Below the pieces are notes generated by a model that made no database searches, had not been told where the DNA came from, and saw only the letters and a list, made by a program, of their open reading frames with translations. From Rhodococcus sp. 14-2483-1-2 (GTDB taxonomy: Bacteria > Actinomycetota > Actinomycetes > Mycobacteriales > Mycobacteriaceae), in contig NZ_NPFW01000007.1 of the NCBI RefSeq assembly GCF_002259405.1, positions 620,001-684,000 on the forward strand: 64,000 nt of DNA. Reading direction: 5' to 3'. This document shows, one piece after another, positions 51,783 to 60,586 of this stretch (positions are counted from its first letter, which is position 1; each line of letters opens with the position of its first letter). The translations under genes were made by a program, and so were the position numbers.

Positions 51783-52525
51783 AGAACGCATTCGACGCCG
51801 AAGTCGATGTCGGCACCGCCGAATCGGACTGGATGTCGGCCGACTGGTCAATCCCCGGTCTGCAGTGGAAGGACGTCGTCACCATGGTCGTTGTCGCTCC
51901 GCACCCGGACGACGAGGTACTCGGCGTCGGTGGCCTGCTGTCGTTGGCGGCCGCGGCAGGTGTCGACGTGAGGGTGGTCGCGGTGACCGACGGCGACGGC
52001 TCCCATCCCGGTTCCCCCACCGTCACGGCGGAAGATCTGCGTGCGCGTCGCCCCGTCGAATCCGAGCGTGCCTTGGCCGAGTTGGGTATCGACCACTCTC
52101 CGACGCGGCTGCAGATCGCCGATGGGGCCGTCGAGGATCACGAGGGCGCGGTGGCCGATGCACTGATACCGCTGCTCGACGCCGCTCCGGGTACTTGGTG
52201 TCTGACGCCCTGGCGCGGAGACGGACATCCCGACCACGAAGCCACTGCGCGTGCCTGTCTCACCGCGGCGAACGCCGTCGGGATCCCCGTGGTGGAGTAC
52301 CCGATCTGGATGTGGCACTGGGCAACTCCGAATCATCCTGCTGTGCCGTGGAAGCGTGGACGCCGTATCGACCTTCCGGAACACACCCTCGCCGCCAAGC
52401 GAGCGTCGATCGAGCAGTTCGATTCCCAGATCCATCCACTGTCCGATCACCCTGCGGACCGAGCGGTGTTGCCGCCCCACATCTTGGCCCGCTATCGGCG
52501 ACCGTTCGAAGTGGTGTTCGCGTGA
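51776..52525 (+). CDS. PIG-L family deacetylase
   Basis: A 249-residue zinc-dependent deacetylase of the LmbE/PIG-L family. The metal motif is VVVAPHPDDEVLGVGG (H43, D45/D46), the downstream ligand is in GDGHPDHEATARA, and the long insertion with WKRGRRIDLPEHTLAAKRASIEQFDSQI is typical of the group that includes MshB and BshB. It would remove an acetyl group from an N-acetylhexosamine conjugate. The ATG at 51776 follows GAGGAGG and overlaps the stop of the preceding gene. Its own stop overlaps the methyltransferase start by GTGA. Confidence 0.9.
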   Translation: MVENAFDAEVDVGTAESDWMSADWSIPGLQWKDVVTMVVVAPHPDDEVLGVGGLLSLAAAAGVDVRVVAVTDGDGSHPGSPTVTAEDLRARRPVESERALAELGIDHSPTRLQIADGAVEDHEGAVADALIPLLDAAPGTWCLTPWRGDGHPDHEATARACLTAANAVGIPVVEYPIWMWHWATPNHPAVPWKRGRRIDLPEHTLAAKRASIEQFDSQIHPLSDHPADRAVLPPHILARYRRPFEVVFA

Positions 52526-53187
52526 GCATGGATTCTCGGACGAGCCACGGTTCTCCAACCAGCCTCGGTGCCGACTACTTCCGCAATGTCTATGCGGCCG
52601 AGGACGATCCGTTCATGCTCGACAGCAAATGGTACGAGCGGCGAAAATATGCACTGACCCTGGCGTCGCTACCGAAGCCGCATTATCGGCGCGCGCTCGA
52701 ACCCGGCTGCTCCATCGGGGTGCTCACCGAACAATTGGCGACCCGGTGCGATCACGTGGTGTCCACCGACGTGGTGGACAGCGCCCTCGATTCCGCACGC
52801 AGGCGCGTCGGTGATACTGCTGCAGTCGAATTCGCGCTGTGGTCACTGTCCGAGGACTGGTCGACCCTGCCCACACCCGAGGCGATGTTCGATCTCATCG
52901 TCATCAGCGAAGTCGGGTACTACCTCGACGCCGACGACCTGACGTCGGCGGCCACCCGCGTCGTCGAGCACTTGGAGGCCGGCGGCACCCTGGTGGCGGC
53001 GCACTGGCGTCACGACGTGGACGACTACCCGATCTCGGGTGACCGCGTACACGAGATCATCGCCGCCACACCAGGATTGGCGCTACTCAGTCGCTACCTG
53101 GACGAGGACGTCAGGATCGAGGTCTTCGTCGCGTCGGACAGCCCGGCCGTGTCGGTAGCGAGTACCGACGGCCTCGATGTGCGCTGA
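52522..53187 (+). CDS. NodS-like SAM-dependent methyltransferase
   Basis: A 221-residue class I methyltransferase with the NodS family pattern: ADYFRNVYAAEDDPFMLDSKWYERRKYALTLASLP near the start, motif I ALEPGCSIGVLTEQLA, and FDLIVISEVGYYLDADDL. NodS N-methylates the deacetylated sugar of rhizobial Nod factors; here the neighbouring PIG-L deacetylase would supply an analogous amine. The GTG start at 52522 overlaps the preceding stop by GTGA, making it the last of the four coupled genes. Confidence 0.88.
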   Translation: MSMDSRTSHGSPTSLGADYFRNVYAAEDDPFMLDSKWYERRKYALTLASLPKPHYRRALEPGCSIGVLTEQLATRCDHVVSTDVVDSALDSARRRVGDTAAVEFALWSLSEDWSTLPTPEAMFDLIVISEVGYYLDADDLTSAATRVVEHLEAGGTLVAAHWRHDVDDYPISGDRVHEIIAATPGLALLSRYLDEDVRIEVFVASDSPAVSVASTDGLDVR

Positions 53188-53213
53188 CTGCGCCCGACCG
53201 CTGGAGACGGGGC

Positions 53214-53954
53214 TCAGTCGGTCGATTTCGCGGCGTCGATGACCAGCTGTTCGGCGAGATCGGCGAGTTTGACGTTGGTGTCCTGAGACAGCTTGGCCAG
53301 CAATGCGAATGCCGCTTGCGAATTCAGGTTGTAGCGCTCCATCAACATGCCCTTGGCCTGACCGATCAGATCTCGGCTCGTCAACGCGGCTCGGATCTGC
53401 TGTTCCTCGCGTGCGGTGGAGAACGCGATGGCCGCGTGCGCAGCGAACAGTGAGCCGATCGACTCGGCCTCGGCACTGAACGCGTCGGTACGGGTGGAGT
53501 GCAGGTTCAGTGCGCCGAAGTTGACTCCCTCGACATAGAGCTGGAAGCAGATCATGCTCTTGACTCCGAGAGCGGACGCCGCGTCGGCGAACAGTGGCCA
53601 GCGGGTGTCGCTGTCCATGTCGTCGATCCTGATGGTCGTCTGTTCGATCGCCGATTCGAGGCACGGTCCCTCGCCCAGCTGTTCCTGGATCTTGTCGCAG
53701 TGGCCTGCGGGCTCTCCCGACAGCGCCGCGCTGTGTACGAACTTGCCCTGCAGCACGGTGGTGATGGACGCGAACTCTGCAGACGGCACATTGGCCACCG
53801 CCGACTCGGTGATGACGGCCAGAACACGCTCGGGATCGGAATGCTGACGGCGCAGCTTCTCCGCGACCTCGGCCAACCGTCGGCTCAGCTCGTAATCGGT
53901 GACCGGCGGGCGAGTGCCCGTCGAATCCACTGTCTGCTCGCTGATGGTCGCCAC
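53214..53954 (-). CDS. GAF-ANTAR domain transcription antitermination regulator
   Basis: A 246-residue soluble protein. The GAF domain spans about residues 45-175 (PSAEFASITTVLQGKFVHSAALSG, GPCLESAIEQTTIRIDDMDSDTRWP). The RNA-binding ANTAR domain spans about 185-240 (RDLIGQAKGMLMERYNLNSQAAFALLAKLSQDTNVKLADLAEQLV). ANTAR proteins bind paired stem-loops in mRNA leaders to prevent termination. No matching tandem hairpin was recognised in the neighbourhood, so its targets are unknown. It converges on the methyltransferase operon with a gap of 26 bases. Confidence 0.9.
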   Translation of the reverse strand: MATISEQTVDSTGTRPPVTDYELSRRLAEVAEKLRRQHSDPERVLAVITESAVANVPSAEFASITTVLQGKFVHSAALSGEPAGHCDKIQEQLGEGPCLESAIEQTTIRIDDMDSDTRWPLFADAASALGVKSMICFQLYVEGVNFGALNLHSTRTDAFSAEAESIGSLFAAHAAIAFSTAREEQQIRAALTSRDLIGQAKGMLMERYNLNSQAAFALLAKLSQDTNVKLADLAEQLVIDAAKSTD

Positions 53955-54070
53955 CTCGTCCTGCTACTGCACTGGTCCCGCTACTGCACAGGGCGTACCC
54001 CGCATCGGCGGCATGCCGACAACACAGGATACGCCCCGGGCCACGAAGCTCAAGAACAGTTAGCAGAGCA

Positions 54071-55096
54071 TCAGAGTGTGCTGGGTGCGATCAGCGAGTG
54101 CACGTACCCGATTTTCTTCACGACGGTCGGCGGCAGCACGAACGGGTAGAGATCCTGGTGGCCCATCGATCGGTTGATCTGGTTCAGCGCCCACGACAAC
54201 GGCAGCCACCACTCGATGATCTGATCGAAGCCGACGTCACCCGGCAGCGGGCTCTCCAGCGTGGAACCGGCCGGTGCCATGCCGAACGCAGCGGCCGTGT
54301 CGAGGGTGTCGCGAATGTGGAGGTAGTGCGCGAACGTCTCGGCCCAGTCCTCGGCGGGGTGCATGGTGGCGTAGGACGAGACGTAGTCGTCCTCCCAGTT
54401 GGCCGGTGCACCCTCGCTGTAGTGGCGATCGAGCGCGGCCTGGTAATCGGAATCCGGGTCTCCGAAGAGCTCCTCGAACGCCGCGCGATGCTCGCCGTTT
54501 CCGACCAGCACCATCTGGTAATAGTGGCCGATCTCGTGCCGGAAGTGTCCGACGAGTGTGCGGTACGGCTCGGACATCGCCACGCGCAACTGCTCGCGGT
54601 GCACGTCGTCGCCCTCGGCGAGGTCGAGAGTGATCAGGCCGTTGTCGTGGCCGGTCATCACCTGCTGATCGGCACTCGAGAGCAGATCGAAGACCAGGCC
54701 CGTGGCGTTGTCCTCGTCGCGACCCATGATCGGCAGGCCGAGTTCGGTGAGTTCGAGGACGACGCGGCGCTTGTTGGTCTCCGCGTCCGCGTACGCGGCC
54801 ATCGCGTCGACGTCGTCGTCGGCGGGGCGAGTGCGGGTGAGCCGGCAGGACACGCAGAGTTCGTCGGCGTCTGCGGTGTCGACGAGCCAGTTGCAACGGG
54901 CAGTGTTGAGGTTGGCGCACATCTTCCACGTGGCACCGTCCACCTCTGCCTCGGCAACACCGTCGTCGGCCTTGTCGGGGAGCACCAGCAGGGCTCTGCT
55001 CGGCAGATGGAAGCCGAGTGCGCTCGAGCAGCTCAGACACAGTGAGTTCTCGAACGACAGCTTCTGTCCGCATTTGCGGCAGATGAAATCACGCAT
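54071..55096 (-). CDS. Zinc-ribbon putative metallopeptidase
   Basis: A 341-residue protein. The N-terminus is a zinc ribbon with C6, C9, C20 and C23 (MRDFICRKCGQKL, CLSC). A second set of cysteines (KMCANLNTARCNW and LCVSC) follows. The central catalytic-type motif is HEIGHYY (H187, E188, H191) in FRHEIGHYYQMVLVGNG, and the region DDYVSSYATMHPAEDWAETFAHYLHI may supply a third ligand. This matches the family of putative zinc-binding metallopeptidases whose substrates are unknown. The ATG at 55096 has AAGGA six bases upstream. It is divergent from the NhaA fusion. Confidence 0.82.
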   Translation of the reverse strand: MRDFICRKCGQKLSFENSLCLSCSSALGFHLPSRALLVLPDKADDGVAEAEVDGATWKMCANLNTARCNWLVDTADADELCVSCRLTRTRPADDDVDAMAAYADAETNKRRVVLELTELGLPIMGRDEDNATGLVFDLLSSADQQVMTGHDNGLITLDLAEGDDVHREQLRVAMSEPYRTLVGHFRHEIGHYYQMVLVGNGEHRAAFEELFGDPDSDYQAALDRHYSEGAPANWEDDYVSSYATMHPAEDWAETFAHYLHIRDTLDTAAAFGMAPAGSTLESPLPGDVGFDQIIEWWLPLSWALNQINRSMGHQDLYPFVLPPTVVKKIGYVHSLIAPSTL

Positions 55097-55307
55097 GGAT
55101 GTTCCTTCGTGGCAGGGGTGAGTCGGACTTGTATTCCCGATTCTCGACGGACTAATGCCGATTACCGAATATGTCGTGCACATCTCTCCCATCACAACAC
55201 CGGGCAGCTGGCCCGACAACCACACTCACCTGCGTGGAAGCAAAGCGCCGACCGTCGCGTTGGTACAGACTGCTTCACAACACTCTCGGAAGGACACAGG
55301 CCGAACG

Positions 55308-57164
55308 ATGGCAGATCAGATCACGCCGACGAGTCGGCCCATGGCACGGTTCGTCGAACGGATCTCCCGGGCTCGCGGGGAGAAGAACAGCGAGACCCTG
55401 GCGGCGGGCTTTCTGCTCGCGGCGACGCTGATCGCCCTGATCTGGGCCAACTCACCCTTCGGCGAGACCTATCAGTCGTTCTGGCACACAGAGCTGTCGA
55501 TCACCGTCGGCCGGCACGGCATCTCCCTCGATCTCGCCCACTGGGTCAACGACGGGCTCATGGCACTGTTCTTCTTCGTCGTCGGCCTCGAGGTCAAGCG
55601 CGAGTTCGCGATGGGCGAGCTCACCGATCGATCACGTGCCGCGATACCTATCGTCGCTGCCGTTGCCGGCCTGGCCGCGCCTGCGCTGCTGTTCCTCGCC
55701 TTCAATCCGTCCGGGCCCGCGGCTCAGGCGTGGGGCGTCGTCATCTCCACCGACACCGCATTCCTGCTCGGGGCGCTCGCCGTCCTCGGGCCGAAGAAGG
55801 CTGCGCGGCTCCGCATCTTCCTGCTCACCCTCGCTGTTGCGGACGATGTGGGCGCACTGGCGATCATCGCGTTCTTCTACACCGACGACCTCGATGTGGT
55901 GCCACTGATTCTGGCGTTCGTCGGGCTCGGACTGATCTTCCTGTTGCGCCGGCTCGAGGTGTGGCGCGGCGTGGGGTACTTCGTCGTCGCACTGTTCACC
56001 TGGACCGCGATGTACGAGTCCGGAGTCCACCCCACTCTTGCGGGAGTGATGATCGCGCTGATCCTTCCGGTCTACCCGCCGAGACGCACCGAGGTGGAAC
56101 GTGCGTCGGACCTGACGCGCGCGTTCCGGCAATCGCCCAATCCCGAATACGCCCGCGCGGCTCGCCTCGGACTCGATCGAGCAGTCTCGGTCAACGAACG
56201 TCTCATGCGGCTCTATCAGCCGTACACGGCGTTCATCATCGTGCCGATCTTCGCGCTCGCCAACGCCGGCGTGGTGCTCAGCTCGGAGACACTGAAAGCT
56301 GCATCGACCTCGACACTCACCTGGGGCATCATCGCCGGTCTCGTCCTCGGTAAGCTCGTCGGAATCACCGCTGCCTCCGCGGTTTTCGCGAAGCTGCGAC
56401 CGTCGTCCCTGGCTCCGGGACTGACACTGTCGCACATCGCCGGTGGTGCGGCGATGTCCGGAATCGGGTTCACGATCTCGCTGTTCATCATCGACCTCGC
56501 ACTGGACGACGAACTGCTGGCCGACGAGGCACGCGTCGGCGTGTTGGCGGCCTCGGTCATCGCGGCGGCGCTGGGCTGGATCCTGTTCCGCATCGACGCG
56601 AAGATCCACCCGCCGAAAGCCGAAGCGTCGCTCCGCATCCTGCGTCCGGTCAGCGCCAAACGCGATCACATCCGCGGTCCGGTCGACGCACCACTGACCA
56701 TCGTGGAGTACGCCGACTTCGAATGCCCGTTCTGCAGCAAGGCAACCGGCAGCGTCGCCGAGGTACGCAAGCATTTCGGCGACGACCTGCGCTACGTCTA
56801 CCGACACCTACCGCTCGACGACTATCACCCGCACGCCCGCTACGCCGCATACGCCAGCGAGGCCGCCGCAGCGCAGGGCAAGTTCTGGGAGATGGCCGAC
56901 ATGTTGTTCCGCAACAGTGATGCTCTCGAACCCGACGACATCGACGGCTACGCACGCGAACTCGGCCTCGACATGGACAGGTTCGAGGACGACATCCGCA
57001 CCGGCGATCACGTCGTTCGCGTCGAGGACGACGAACTCGACGCCTCGTCCTCGGACGTGGACGGCACCCCGACGTTCTACCTGGGACGCGGCGACAAGAA
57101 CCTGACCCGCCACATCGGACCGTACGATGCGGCAACGTTGATCCGGGAACTCGAATCCATGTGA
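55308..57164 (+). CDS. nhaA: Na+/H+ antiporter NhaA fused to a DsbA-like thioredoxin domain
   Basis: A 618-residue fusion. Residues about 20-430 form the NhaA antiporter with twelve helices; the ion-site region is [17 protein letters not shown] and [19 protein letters not shown], with the paired aspartates in ADD. After a basic linker ([15 protein letters not shown]) comes a thioredoxin-fold domain (about 455-615) with the redox motif CPFC (C473, C476) and the cis-proline loop [11 protein letters not shown]. The fusion is known from actinobacteria, where the second domain faces the cytoplasm or the outside depending on topology. The ATG at 55308 starts the conserved part. Confidence 0.9.
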   Translation: MADQITPTSRPMARFVERISRARGEKNSETLAAGFLLAATLIALIWANSPFGETYQSFWHTELSITVGRHGISLDLAHWVNDGLMALFFFVVGLEVKREFAMGELTDRSRAAIPIVAAVAGLAAPALLFLAFNPSGPAAQAWGVVISTDTAFLLGALAVLGPKKAARLRIFLLTLAVADDVGALAIIAFFYTDDLDVVPLILAFVGLGLIFLLRRLEVWRGVGYFVVALFTWTAMYESGVHPTLAGVMIALILPVYPPRRTEVERASDLTRAFRQSPNPEYARAARLGLDRAVSVNERLMRLYQPYTAFIIVPIFALANAGVVLSSETLKAASTSTLTWGIIAGLVLGKLVGITAASAVFAKLRPSSLAPGLTLSHIAGGAAMSGIGFTISLFIIDLALDDELLADEARVGVLAASVIAAALGWILFRIDAKIHPPKAEASLRILRPVSAKRDHIRGPVDAPLTIVEYADFECPFCSKATGSVAEVRKHFGDDLRYVYRHLPLDDYHPHARYAAYASEAAAAQGKFWEMADMLFRNSDALEPDDIDGYARELGLDMDRFEDDIRTGDHVVRVEDDELDASSSDVDGTPTFYLGRGDKNLTRHIGPYDAATLIRELESM

Positions 57165-57190
57165 GGGTGGGCCGGGTTGCACAGAACACG

Positions 57191-57220
57191 GCCGTATCGA
57201 CCGGATCCCGTCGATACGGC
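57191..57220 (+). terminator. Hairpin downstream of nhaA
   Basis: GCCGTATCGAC (57191-57201) pairs perfectly with GTCGATACGGC (57210-57220) across an eight-base loop. An outer pair of GGGTTGCACA- and TGTGCACCC-type arms can extend the stem. It lies 26 bases after the nhaA stop. Confidence 0.65.
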
Positions 57221-57312
57221 TCCGTAGTGTGCACCCTTGCCCGGCGACTCGAAGTAGACCGAACGGTATGCTGCGGTGAGGCGTATGGCAACCGAGACGG
57301 AAGGGATCGACC

Positions 57313-57699
57313 GTGGACGCAGAATCCGCGCGCGCGGTAACGGGAGCGATCGCGCTGACACTGTTCGTGTTGTCGCTGACGGTATACGTGACCGCACTGG
57401 TGACCAAAGACCCGGACCAAGAACCCAATTCGCTGATCGGCATCAAGACGCGGGCAACCAAGTCCAGCAAGGAAGCCTGGGTCGCCGGCCATAGAGCCGC
57501 ATATCCCTTCATGATGGCGGCCGCCATCCATTGCCTCGCATCAGCGGTGTCGATCGCAGGGCTACTGGTCCTGGGCTTCGTCCCCGCCACGGCCATGCTG
57601 ACGCTCTCGGCGGCCTTGGCACTCGGTGGAGCCGTCATCCTGACCATGAGTGGACTCGAGGCCGATCGCGAAGCGAAAAGACATGCGCGCGTGGGGTGA
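57313..57699 (+). CDS. SdpI-family membrane protein
   Basis: A 128-residue protein with three helices. The family motif is EPNSLIGIKTRATKSSKEAWVAGHRAA (residues about 37-63), the IGIxT...S...W...H pattern of SdpI. In Bacillus, SdpI gives immunity to a cannibalism toxin; actinobacterial members have no known toxin partner. The GTG start at 57313 has GGAAGGG seven bases upstream. It stands alone between nhaA and the polymerase gene. Confidence 0.8.
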   Translation: MDAESARAVTGAIALTLFVLSLTVYVTALVTKDPDQEPNSLIGIKTRATKSSKEAWVAGHRAAYPFMMAAAIHCLASAVSIAGLLVLGFVPATAMLTLSAALALGGAVILTMSGLEADREAKRHARVG

Positions 57700-57744
57700 T
57701 GGATACTCCGCGCAGGCAGTCGCGAAAGAGAGATCGCAACTCCG

Positions 57745-58830
57745 TCAGCTCTCGGTGCGATTACCCTCTGCATCCCAGTGCTCGGCAACCTTTTTCGACG
57801 GCTGCACGCGCGGCGGTTCGCCGGGCATCTTGGGGTAATCCGGCGGAAAGTTCAGCTCCCCGCCTGGCAGTGTTTCCCACAGGTGCAGAAGGGGTTCGAG
57901 GGAGTAGGCCTGCTCGTCCATATCGGCCCACGGGTCTCCGTCCGACACGTAGTCCGGCACCGTGACGAGGTTGTAGTCACGTGGATCGGTGACCTCGGCC
58001 AACTGCGACCACGTCATCGGGGTGCTCACCGTCGCGCCCGGTCGAGCGCGCAGACTCCAGGCGCTGGCGATGGTTCGGTCTCGGTTGTTCTGGTTGTAGT
58101 CGATGAAGATGCGTTCTCCGCGTTCCTCTTTCCACCAGTTGGTGGTCACCCCGTCGTCGCGCCGTTCGAGTTCTCGGCCCAGACCGATGGCCGCGTGGCG
58201 CACCTGCTCGAAGGTGTACTGCGGCTCGATGCGGACGTAGATGTGGATACCCCGATTGCCGCTGGTCTTCGGGTAGCCGCGTAAGCCCAACTCCTCCAAC
58301 AGCTCTCGGGTCACGTCGGCGACGCGCAGGGCGTCGGCGAACGTGGTCCCGGGCTGCGGATCGAGGTCGAGCCGCAACTCGTCGGGATGGTCGACGTCCG
58401 GTCGACGCACCGGCCACGGATGAAACGTCAGCGTGCCCATCTGCGCCGCCCACACCAGCGCAGCAGGTTCCGAGGGACACAACTCCTCGGCAGTGCGCTT
58501 GCTGGGGAACGCGATCTTCACCGTCTCGATCCACTCGGGCGCACCCTTGGGCAACCGCTTCTGGTAGAAGCCGTCGCCCTCCTTGTCCTGGGGGCCGAGT
58601 GCCAATCTCATGCCTTCGCGATAGCCGTCGGGCCAACGCTCCATCGCGGTGGGGCGGTCACCGATGGCCCGCATCAGCGGCTCACCGACGGCCGCGAAGT
58701 ACTCGCACACCTGCAGCTTGGTGATCTCCGGAGTGCGTTCGGTGGCCTCGTAGATGACGCGATCGGGGCTCGACACTCGGACTTCGCGTTCGCCGGCCTG
58801 CACGAACGCCGGTGGTGTTTTCGCGGCCAT
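57745..58830 (-). CDS. Archaeo-eukaryotic-type primase-polymerase (Prim-PolC/LigD-Pol-like)
   Basis: A 361-residue polymerase of the LigD polymerase-domain family. The metal-binding aspartates are in ELRLDLDPQPG (D155, D157), the nucleotide-binding motif is KTSGNRGIHIYV and the third acid is in RIFIDYNQNNRDRT. It is a stand-alone domain without ligase or nuclease, as in mycobacterial Prim-PolC, which fills short gaps and adds ribonucleotides during repair. It begins two bases after the ligase stop, so they are co-transcribed. The ATG at 58830 has GGGGGA upstream. Confidence 0.92.
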   Translation of the reverse strand: MAAKTPPAFVQAGEREVRVSSPDRVIYEATERTPEITKLQVCEYFAAVGEPLMRAIGDRPTAMERWPDGYREGMRLALGPQDKEGDGFYQKRLPKGAPEWIETVKIAFPSKRTAEELCPSEPAALVWAAQMGTLTFHPWPVRRPDVDHPDELRLDLDPQPGTTFADALRVADVTRELLEELGLRGYPKTSGNRGIHIYVRIEPQYTFEQVRHAAIGLGRELERRDDGVTTNWWKEERGERIFIDYNQNNRDRTIASAWSLRARPGATVSTPMTWSQLAEVTDPRDYNLVTVPDYVSDGDPWADMDEQAYSLEPLLHLWETLPGGELNFPPDYPKMPGEPPRVQPSKKVAEHWDAEGNRTES

Positions 58831-58832
58831 GG

Positions 58833-59891
58833 CTATCGTCCCCCGGCAATGACGTCGGCGACGTCGTAGCGCACGGGAACCTCGAGCTGGTCGTAGGCAC
58901 ACGAGCGTGGATCGCGATCGGGTCGCCACCGCAGGAAGCGCGCCACGTGCCGCAGCCGTGCCCCTTCCATCTGGTCGTAGGCCACCTCGATGACCCGCTC
59001 GATACGTACCGGGATCCAGTTGCGGTCGTTCGACGAATTCCAGCGGGTGGCTTCACCGTCGTACGTGACGTCGTCGCCGAGTCGCAGCGGTTCGAGCTCT
59101 TCGAGCAATTCCAACCGGCGTTTGTCGGTGAACGCCGACGCACCGCCGATCATCCGCAGGTCGTCACCGTCGTACAGACCGAGCAGCAAAGAACCGATAC
59201 CGTTGCCGGACTTGTGAATTCGATAGCCGATCAACACGCAGTCGGCAGTGCGCGCATGCTTGATCTTGATCATCTCGCGCTTGTTGGGCAGATAGAGCCC
59301 GTCGAGCTTCTTGGCCACCACACCGTCCAGCCCGGCACCCTCGAACCGCTCGAACCAGTCCTCGGCCACCGCCGCATCCTCGGTCGCCGAGGTGACGAAG
59401 CAACTCTTCGGGTGCGGGCCGACCACGTCGAGCAGTCTCGCTCGCCGCGTCGAGAACGGCTCATTCGTCAGGTCCTCGTCGCCGACGGCCAACAGGTCGA
59501 AGCCGATGAACTGCGCCGGAGTCTTCTCCGCGAGCATCGTCACCCGACTCGCCGCGGGATGAATTCGTTCGGACAGCGACTCCCAGTCGAGGCGAGTGGA
59601 ACCGTCCTTCTCGCGGGGTACGACGATCTCACCGTCGACGACGATCTTCTCGGGTAGCTCGGCCTTGATCGCCTCCACCAACTCCGGGAAGTACCGGGCC
59701 AGGTCCTTGCCGCCGCGTGACCCCAGCACCACTTCGTCTCCGTCGCGGAAGACGATGGCGCGAAACCCGTCCCATTTCGGCTCGTACGACCACACAGCCG
59801 GCCCGTCCTCGGGCTGCGCGGGCACCACTTTCGCGGCTTTGGCGAGCATCGGTGCGACCGGCACGGCAAGAGGAAGATCCACGCAGTTCAT
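58833..59891 (-). CDS. ligC: ATP-dependent DNA ligase C
   Basis: A 352-residue minimal ATP-dependent ligase. The adenylated lysine motif is EPKWDGFRAI (K39). Further motifs are VVDGEIVVPRE (motif III), FEGAGLDGVVAKKLDGLY (motif IV) and MIKIKHARTADCVLIGY (motif V), followed by an OB fold. Length and context match mycobacterial LigC, which works with Prim-PolC in base-excision and gap repair. The two genes lie two bases apart. No Ku gene is present in the window. Confidence 0.93.
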   Translation of the reverse strand: MNCVDLPLAVPVAPMLAKAAKVVPAQPEDGPAVWSYEPKWDGFRAIVFRDGDEVVLGSRGGKDLARYFPELVEAIKAELPEKIVVDGEIVVPREKDGSTRLDWESLSERIHPAASRVTMLAEKTPAQFIGFDLLAVGDEDLTNEPFSTRRARLLDVVGPHPKSCFVTSATEDAAVAEDWFERFEGAGLDGVVAKKLDGLYLPNKREMIKIKHARTADCVLIGYRIHKSGNGIGSLLLGLYDGDDLRMIGGASAFTDKRRLELLEELEPLRLGDDVTYDGEATRWNSSNDRNWIPVRIERVIEVAYDQMEGARLRHVARFLRWRPDRDPRSCAYDQLEVPVRYDVADVIAGGR

Positions 59892-59986
59892 CCTGCCTCA
59901 TGCAGCCGACGAGCGAGTCCGATATTTTCTACACGAGCACGGTCGACGAACACGGCACGCTCGAACCTACGAGGGCAGGACTCACC

Positions 59987-60586
59987 ATGGCGTCATCCAA
60001 CCGTTCGGTCCGCGCTCTCGTTCTCGCGCTGTCGTCGTGCGCGGCCCTGATACTCGGCGGGTGCGCGTCGGAGGTGTCCGGTACCGCCGTCGCCATCTCC
60101 GGTGCCACCATCGCGCCCACCACGACCACCAACCCTCCCACCAGCACTCCGACCCCCGAGATCGACGACGGCGGCAGCGTCGACATCGACGTGCAGATCG
60201 GCGAGTGCGTCAATCTGGGCGGCACCGTCGACGAGGCGGCCATCGCCAACGCGACCTGCGGATCCCCGCAATCCAACTACGTCGTCTTCGCCAAGACACC
60301 GACATCGGCCGAGTGCCCCGAGGACGCCGATCAGTACTACTACGAGACCTACTTCGACATCGAACAGGGAGCCCTGTGCCTCGACATCGACTGGCAGGTC
60401 GGCGGATGCATGGACCTGGTCGGTGAATTCGCCCAGCGGATCGACTGCGCCACCCCCGGTGCCGACACCCGCCGCGTCGTGACCATCCTGCAGGGCACCT
60501 CGTCCGTCGACGACTGCCCCGACCCGGCGCTGTATGGATTCGAGAAGGACTCACGCAACTTCGTCGTCTGCGTCGAACGGTTGTGA
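59987..60586 (+). CDS. Secreted lipoprotein (LppU-like)
   Basis: A 199-residue lipoprotein. The signal ends in the lipobox LGGC (lipidated cysteine about residue 26). A Thr/Pro-rich linker (TTTTNPPTSTPTPE) leads to a domain with several cysteines (IGECVNLGG, NATCGSPQSNYVVFAKT, GALCLDIDWQVGGCMDL, RIDCATPG, DDCPDP, FVVCVERL). This is the layout of LppU/septum-formation-like domains. The function is unknown. The ATG at 59987 opens the signal peptide. Its stop overlaps the GTG of the MFS gene by GTGA. Confidence 0.78.
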   Translation: MASSNRSVRALVLALSSCAALILGGCASEVSGTAVAISGATIAPTTTTNPPTSTPTPEIDDGGSVDIDVQIGECVNLGGTVDEAAIANATCGSPQSNYVVFAKTPTSAECPEDADQYYYETYFDIEQGALCLDIDWQVGGCMDLVGEFAQRIDCATPGADTRRVVTILQGTSSVDDCPDPALYGFEKDSRNFVVCVERL

